From Saccoglossus kowalevskii (Eukaryota; Hemichordata; Enteropneusta; Harrimaniidae): a stretch of 33,824 bases of DNA. Positions within the stretch are counted from its first letter, which is position 1. Every line of letters starts with the position of its first letter. The notes below the pieces were generated by a model. That model saw nothing but the letters and a program-made list of their open reading frames with translations, was not told the origin of the DNA and did no database searches. The stretch lies in NCBI RefSeq assembly GCF_000003605.2, contig NW_003158725.1, positions 303,899 through 337,722 on the forward strand. The letters run 5' to 3'. The position numbers and the translations under genes are program-made. Below, one piece after another: positions 31,101 to 33,824 of the stretch.

Positions 31101-33786
31101 TTTTCGCTTTCGCCAAAACAGTAAGCTAAAGTGCTTACAGATTATGATTTGCAAAAATTATTTTGTCGAAAGTTCATATAATGACATGTTAAATTTTTAA
31201 AATTGAAAACAATACTGACAATTTATAGAATTGTGCATCAATATTTATGCGAGAAACCCTGGACTTAATTATAAAAGCTGCATTCACACTTCGCAAATAT
31301 GTGAGGTACCATAATTCAACCGATAAATTATGTATATACCATAAAATGTTGAGATGGCGGTTGGGTAATGAGAAACTAACTGCTGACTATAAATTTGAGT
31401 GAACCTCTTAAATTAAGGGTAAATAGTCGCTGGGTGAGTTAGTTGGCTTGAATTATACATATGTTGTAGGCTAGGTAGGTAATTTTGTCTAAGGGTTGAG
31501 TACATACGAAATGAAATGTGTTGATAAAACAAGATAGGATATCTACTTTTTATATTTCATATTTTTTAGCAAAAGAAATATCAATTTTTTACAGTCTGTT
31601 TCACATGTTCGCAAAGTGGGAAACTTAAATGACTGCAATTTTACATGAAAAGCATGAAATCACAGACAATTTTCAATACTTACAATAATTTTACAGGAGT
31701 CATTTAATTTATCTATCCATTCCATCATGTCTTGTGCATCATTGGCTTGCAAATAGTACCTTCTATCACATCCATTTATCACTGTCAAATAAACAAAATA
31801 TTAAAACCAACTCAACTTACAAAATCATAATCAGAGAGTGATATTACCTGGTACTTGGCATCTGCCATATGAGTCCCAAACTGATTTGAATTCTTTGAGT
31901 GCCTAATATTTTTTTTTTCCAACCAAAAATTCTGTGCAAATATTTTTATATTTTGTGAAATTTTATCATTATTTTGGTTCATGCAGAGAGTGTCAGATAT
32001 TGCTTTTAGGTTTTGGCCAAAAATTTCAAATGTCCATGATGCCAAAACTATGGGCAAGGGGTCTTTTTATAATGGTGCTTACTATCGGTAGGTGGTCCTT
32101 ATATACAGGTGATTACTATGGGTAGGTGGTCCATATATAGAGGTGGCTGCTATGGGTAGGTGGTCCATATATAGAGGTGGTTTATGGGTAGGTGGTCCTT
32201 ATATAGAGGTGGTTTATGGGTAGGTGGTCCTTATATAGAGGTGGCTGCTATGGGTAGGTGGTCCATATATAGAGGTGGTTTATGGGTAGGTGGTCCTTAT
32301 ATAGAGGTGGTTTATGGGTAGGTGGTCCTTATATAGAGGTGGCTGCTATGGGTAGGTGGTCCTTATATAGAGGTGGTTGCTATTGGTAGATGGTCCTTAT
32401 ATAGAGGTGGCTGCTATGGGTAGGTGGTCTTTATATAGAGGTGGTTTATGGGTAGGTCGTCCTTATATAGAGGTGGTTTATGGGTAGGTGTTCCTTATAT
32501 AGAGGTGGCTGCTATGGGTAGGTGGTCCTTATATAGAGGTGGTTGCTATTGGTAGATGGTCCTTATATAGAGGTGATTACTATGTGTAGGTGGTCCTTAT
32601 ATAGAGGTGGTTTATGGGTAGGTGGTCCTTATATAGAGGTGGTTGCTATTGGTAGATGGTCCTTATATAAAGGTGGTTACTATTGGTAGGTGGTCCTTAT
32701 ATAGAGGTGATTACTATGTGTAGGTGGTCCATATATAGAGGTGGTTTATGGGTAGGTGGTCCTTATATGGAGGTGGTTACTATTGGTAGGTGGTCCTTAT
32801 ATAGAGGTGGTTACTATTGGTAGGTGGTCCTTATATAGAGGTGGCTGCTATGGGTAGGTGGTCCTTATAAAGAGGTGGTTACTATGGGTAGGTGGTCCTT
32901 ATATGAAGGTGATTACTATTGGTAGGTGGTCCTTATATAGAGGTGGTTACTATGGGTAGGTGGTTCTTATATAAAGGTGGTTACTATGGGTAGGTGGTCC
33001 TTATATAAAGGTGATTACTGTGGGTAGGTGGTCCTTATATAAAGGTGATTACTATTGGTAGGTGGTCCTTATATAGAGGTGGTTACTATGGGTAGGTGGT
33101 CCTTATATAGAGGTGGCTGCTATGGGTAGGTGGTCCTTATATAGAGGTGGTTACTATGGGTAGGTGGTCCTTATATAGAGGTGGCTGCTATGGGTAGGTG
33201 GTCCTTATATAAAGGTGGTTATTATTGGTAGGTGGTCCTTATATAAAGGTGATTACTGTGGGTAGGTGGTCCTAATATAGAGGTGGTTATTATTGGTAGG
33301 TGGTCCTTATATAGAGGTGGTTACTATGGGTAGGTGGTCCTTATATAGAGGTGGCTGCTATGGGTAGGTGGTCCTTATATAAAGGTGGTTATTATTGGTA
33401 GGTGGTCCTTATATAAAGGTGATTACTATGGGTAGGTGGTCCTTATATAGAGGTGGTTACTATGGGTAGGTGGTCCTAATATAGAGGTGGTTATTATTGG
33501 TAGGTGGTCCTTATATAGAGGTGGCTGCTATGGGTAGGTGGTCTTTTGTTATGTTCCAGTTTTAAATATGTACATGCTACAAGGTATCAATATTCACACT
33601 TCAAAAATCACCTTATTATACTGCTAATACTGCTAAAACTACTAAAGTTAAATTTTAGCAAACGCTAAAGTAACACAACTTCACTCTATTATTTCTATTA
33701 TTACCATTCTATGTTACCATGTAATAAATATTGAACCTACCAAAGCAATACTCTGCCTTTGGCCTAATTCTACTGGCATCATTCAC
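18512..33786 (-). CDS. PLEKHA1: PLEKHA1/2 (TAPP) homologue, tandem PH protein, 5' partial
   Basis: Exons in transcript order: 33741-33786, 31684-31781, 28288-28413, 26538-26684, 23166-23234, 22815-22879, 21802-21865, 19345-19434, and with less support 18512-18718. The first eight sum to 705 nt (235 codons) with no phase error. The family binds PI(3,4)P2 through its second PH domain and acts at the plasma membrane downstream of PI3K. Hallmarks are RPKAEYCF and INGCDRRYYLQANDAQD at the end of PH1, ISYKTEVIGGV in the linker, and FCVKQGAV, MKNWKRRFFIL, LRDNLFEV and ISRTFYIQ in PH2. These match what I recall of vertebrate TAPP1 almost block for block. PH2 runs from about residue 128 to 226, and its phosphoinositide-binding K...WKRR motif is intact. 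The start codon and first half of PH1 lie beyond the right edge. Sequence alone cannot separate PLEKHA1 from PLEKHA2 in an invertebrate. Confidence 0.88.
19345..23234 (-). CDS. PLEKHA1: PH domain 2 exons (PI(3,4)P2-binding domain)
   Basis: Exon 23166-23234 gives MKNWKRRFFILDDHGFSYY, with the basic WKRR cluster that in TAPP1 contacts the inositol phosphates. Exon 22815-22879 gives DKDAIRTIAIRDMLDCKEST and ends with two bases of a Gly codon. Exon 21802-21865 gives DTLLRDNLFEVSTISRTFYI plus Gln. Exon 19345-19434 gives ADSPEEMQSWISSVCGAIMA and then KRASVATNTW, with the invariant Trp of the C-terminal helix. All four use good GT-AG sites. The last donor is TGG|GTAAGT; if it is not used, translation stops two codons later. 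Confidence 0.88.
20570..20781. mobile_element. MITE family B, copy 2
   Basis: It is very similar along its whole length to the copy at 7945-8157, including GAACACATTATCTAAAT and TTTAAAACCCACTGAATATG, and in the same orientation. The closeness of these two copies suggests recent spread. It lies in intron 19435-21801. Confidence 0.85.
21383..21537. repeat. Hairpin element with TTAAAGGGG arms
   Basis: Left arm TTAAAGGGGAACCTTCCA (21383-21400) and right arm TGGAAGTGCCCCTTTAA (21521-21537) are near reverse complements around a 120-bp centre, the form of a small MITE. Outside them, CCAATTGTATTC near 21256 and GAACACAATTGG near 21588 form a second, looser outer pair. Confidence 0.55.
21554..21607. 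repeat. Dispersed repeat, related inverted copy at 24185-24237
   Basis: CATGCATGAACACAATTGGG with flanks matches, in reverse complement, the sequence around CCAATTGTGTTCATGCACAG at 24185-24237. Both lie in introns of the PLEKHA-like gene. Confidence 0.6.
22240..22600 (-). mobile_element. Element C, copy 3, partial, interrupted by the gap
   Basis: In reverse complement it carries the same internal phrases (CAGATTTGTTCATTTCATGA, TGATATTTTCAATTCTCTAT) in two blocks. It runs into the 50-N gap at 22547-22596 within a block. It lies in intron 21866-22814. Confidence 0.65.
22547..22596. other. Assembly gap of 50 N
   Basis: A run of exactly 50 N, probably a placeholder of unknown true length. It falls in a repeat (element C) inside an intron, so no exon of the PLEKHA-like gene seems to be lost: exons on both sides join in phase. 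Confidence 0.99.
22911..23074. mobile_element. MITE family A, copy 3, filling a PH2 intron
   Basis: A 164-bp shortened copy with ends TACAGTAGAATACTTTATTT and AAATAAAGAATTTTACAGTA. It lies inside the 286-bp intron between exons 23166-23234 and 22815-22879 of the PLEKHA-like gene, with its edge 30 bp from the acceptor AG. Confidence 0.8.
23235..26537. other. Long intron of the PLEKHA-like gene
   Basis: 3.3 kb between the two exons that split the basic motif of PH2. It holds the dispersed repeat at 24185 and a coding-like island at 24520-25180 on the - strand. The rest is AT-rich with nothing recognisable. Confidence 0.5.
24185..24237. repeat. Dispersed repeat, inverted relative of 21554-21607
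   Basis: The shared stretch is about 50 bp and includes GGATAGATCCAATTGTGTTC, in the orientation opposite to the other copy. Confidence 0.6.
26538..28413 (-). CDS. PLEKHA1: Inter-PH linker exons and first strand of PH domain 2
   Basis: Exon 28288-28413 (42 codons) begins VPPASTMSQDDS and holds EKTISYKTEVIGGVVVRTP, which corresponds to a conserved SYRT.IVGGV segment in the TAPP1 linker. Exon 26538-26684 (49 codons) starts with a Ser/Asp-rich stretch, passes a basic RRRS site and ends MPIKQGFCVKQGAV, the first strand of PH2. The Ser-rich linker is probably flexible and may be phosphorylated; that is inference. The acceptor at 28414-28415 (GTAAAG) is not strong, but phase and homology support it. 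Confidence 0.87.
26685..28287. other. Intron of the PLEKHA-like gene
   Basis: It contains a small GC-richer patch (27178-27290) in which CATGTGCCGACTCGGTCC occurs twice, 42 bp apart, with GACCGAGTT nearby in inverted sense, and the TA microsatellite. Short ORFs here look random. Confidence 0.45.
28125..28165. repeat. (TA)n microsatellite
   Basis: About 20 TA dinucleotides, 120 bp beyond the donor side of exon 28288-28413 of the PLEKHA-like gene. Confidence 0.98.
28980..29725. repeat. Diverged tandem array, about 155-bp period, about 5 units
   Basis: Recurring phrases in each unit: TTATGTAAATTAGGCAATTA-like, AACCTAAAACTAAT, GTCTGTGCATTGT, CATCTATGTACCAAGTTTCA and TTGAAATGGAATAATTAGTA. The last two units are the most alike. 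It lies in intron 28414-31683. Confidence 0.75.
30343..30498. mobile_element. Small inverted-repeat element, 19-bp perfect arms
   Basis: ATCTGCACTGGCTCGGAAG (30351-30369) and its exact reverse complement (30472-30490) enclose about 100 bp; similarity extends outward, to GGGCTA and TGGCTG, just beyond the arms. There is no ORF. Fits a MITE of a family different from A and B. Confidence 0.7.
30682..30891. mobile_element. MITE family A, copy 4
   Basis: A 210-bp copy in intron 28414-31683. The left end TACTGTAAAATACTTTAAT is kept, while the right arm is decayed and ends TACTTTACAGTA. The internal phrase GGGTGTTTTGTATGGAATTT matches copy 1. Confidence 0.8.
31684..33786 (-). CDS. PLEKHA1: Exons for the C-terminal half of PH domain 1
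   Basis: Exon 33741-33786 (acceptor CTTAG, donor G|GTAGGT) gives VNDASRIRPKAEYCF plus one base. Exon 31684-31781 (acceptor TTGACAG, donor GTAAGT) supplies two bases completing a Val and then INGCDRRYYLQANDAQD and MMEWIDKLNDSCKII. The last exon carries the invariant PH-domain Trp in its C-terminal helix. The intron between them, 31782-33740, contains the large minisatellite. The first exons of the domain are outside the window. Confidence 0.9.
32068..33544. repeat. Minisatellite, about 34-bp unit, about 45 copies
   Basis: Typical unit: GGTGGTTACTATGGGTAGGT followed by GGTCCTTATATAGA. Variant units lack about 3 bases (GGTGGTTTATGGGTAGGT) and cluster in the left half, while GCTGCTATGGG and TTATTATTGG variants alternate on the right. 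The array occupies most of intron 31782-33740 of the PLEKHA-like gene. Confidence 0.97.
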
Positions 33787-33824
33787 CTAAGATTAGAAAC
33801 AGATCTAGATTAGTTAATTACTGC

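Noticed and set aside
32068-33544. CRISPR-like array
   Set aside because: Units follow each other without unique spacers, and the DNA is from an intron of an animal gene.

Overview
Eukaryotic nuclear DNA, AT-rich and intron-dense. GT-AG introns range from about 120 bp to several kb, and small inverted-repeat elements recur throughout. Animal genes plus this repeat style suggest a marine invertebrate, most likely a lophotrochozoan such as a mollusc. That is an inference from repeat flavour and gene structure; nothing in the window names the species. There is one 50-N assembly gap at 22547-22596. Nearly all long single-frame ORFs are chance ORFs or shadows. The real coding sequence is in short exons that I rebuilt from splice sites and reading phase.

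Left part (about 1.0-11.07 kb, + strand): the 3' part of a gene with at least 12 exons. The exons join without a phase error into 510 codons plus a stop. The product has an acidic/Lys-rich N-terminal region, three TPR repeats, a UBA-like domain, an RRM, a Ser/Thr-rich linker and one C-terminal CCCH zinc finger. It resembles the poorly characterised TTC31-like TPR proteins. Four of the five residues of the Hsp70/Hsp90 carboxylate clamp appear conserved. The 5' end is missing.

Right part (about 18.4 kb to the right edge, - strand): a homologue of PLEKHA1/PLEKHA2 (TAPP1/TAPP2), which have tandem PH domains that bind PI(3,4)P2. Eight consecutive exons join in phase and cover the end of PH1, the linker and all of PH2. 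The first exons lie beyond the right edge. The last exon is uncertain; the best candidate is 18512-18718 with a poly(A) signal at 18445-18450.

The two genes converge tail to tail. The 7.4 kb between them holds a CpG-rich patch with a TCTCGCGAGA palindrome, an orphan coding-like exon on the - strand at 11849-12039, repeats and long AT-rich stretches with nothing I recognise.

Repeats dominate the rest: two related MITE families ending in TACTGTAAA/TTTACAGTA (A: 4 copies, B: 2 clear copies and 1 worn), a 600-bp element with internal tandem repeats (C: 3 copies, one holding the assembly gap), a 50-bp satellite in a TPR intron, a 1.5-kb minisatellite of about 34-bp units in a PH1 intron with a solo inverted relative 31 kb away, a diverged array of about 155 bp period, and several hairpin elements. 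I did not find a clearly new multi-gene system. The most notable items are the TPR-UBA-RRM-CCCH protein, the repeat biology inside introns and the unexplained coding-like islands.
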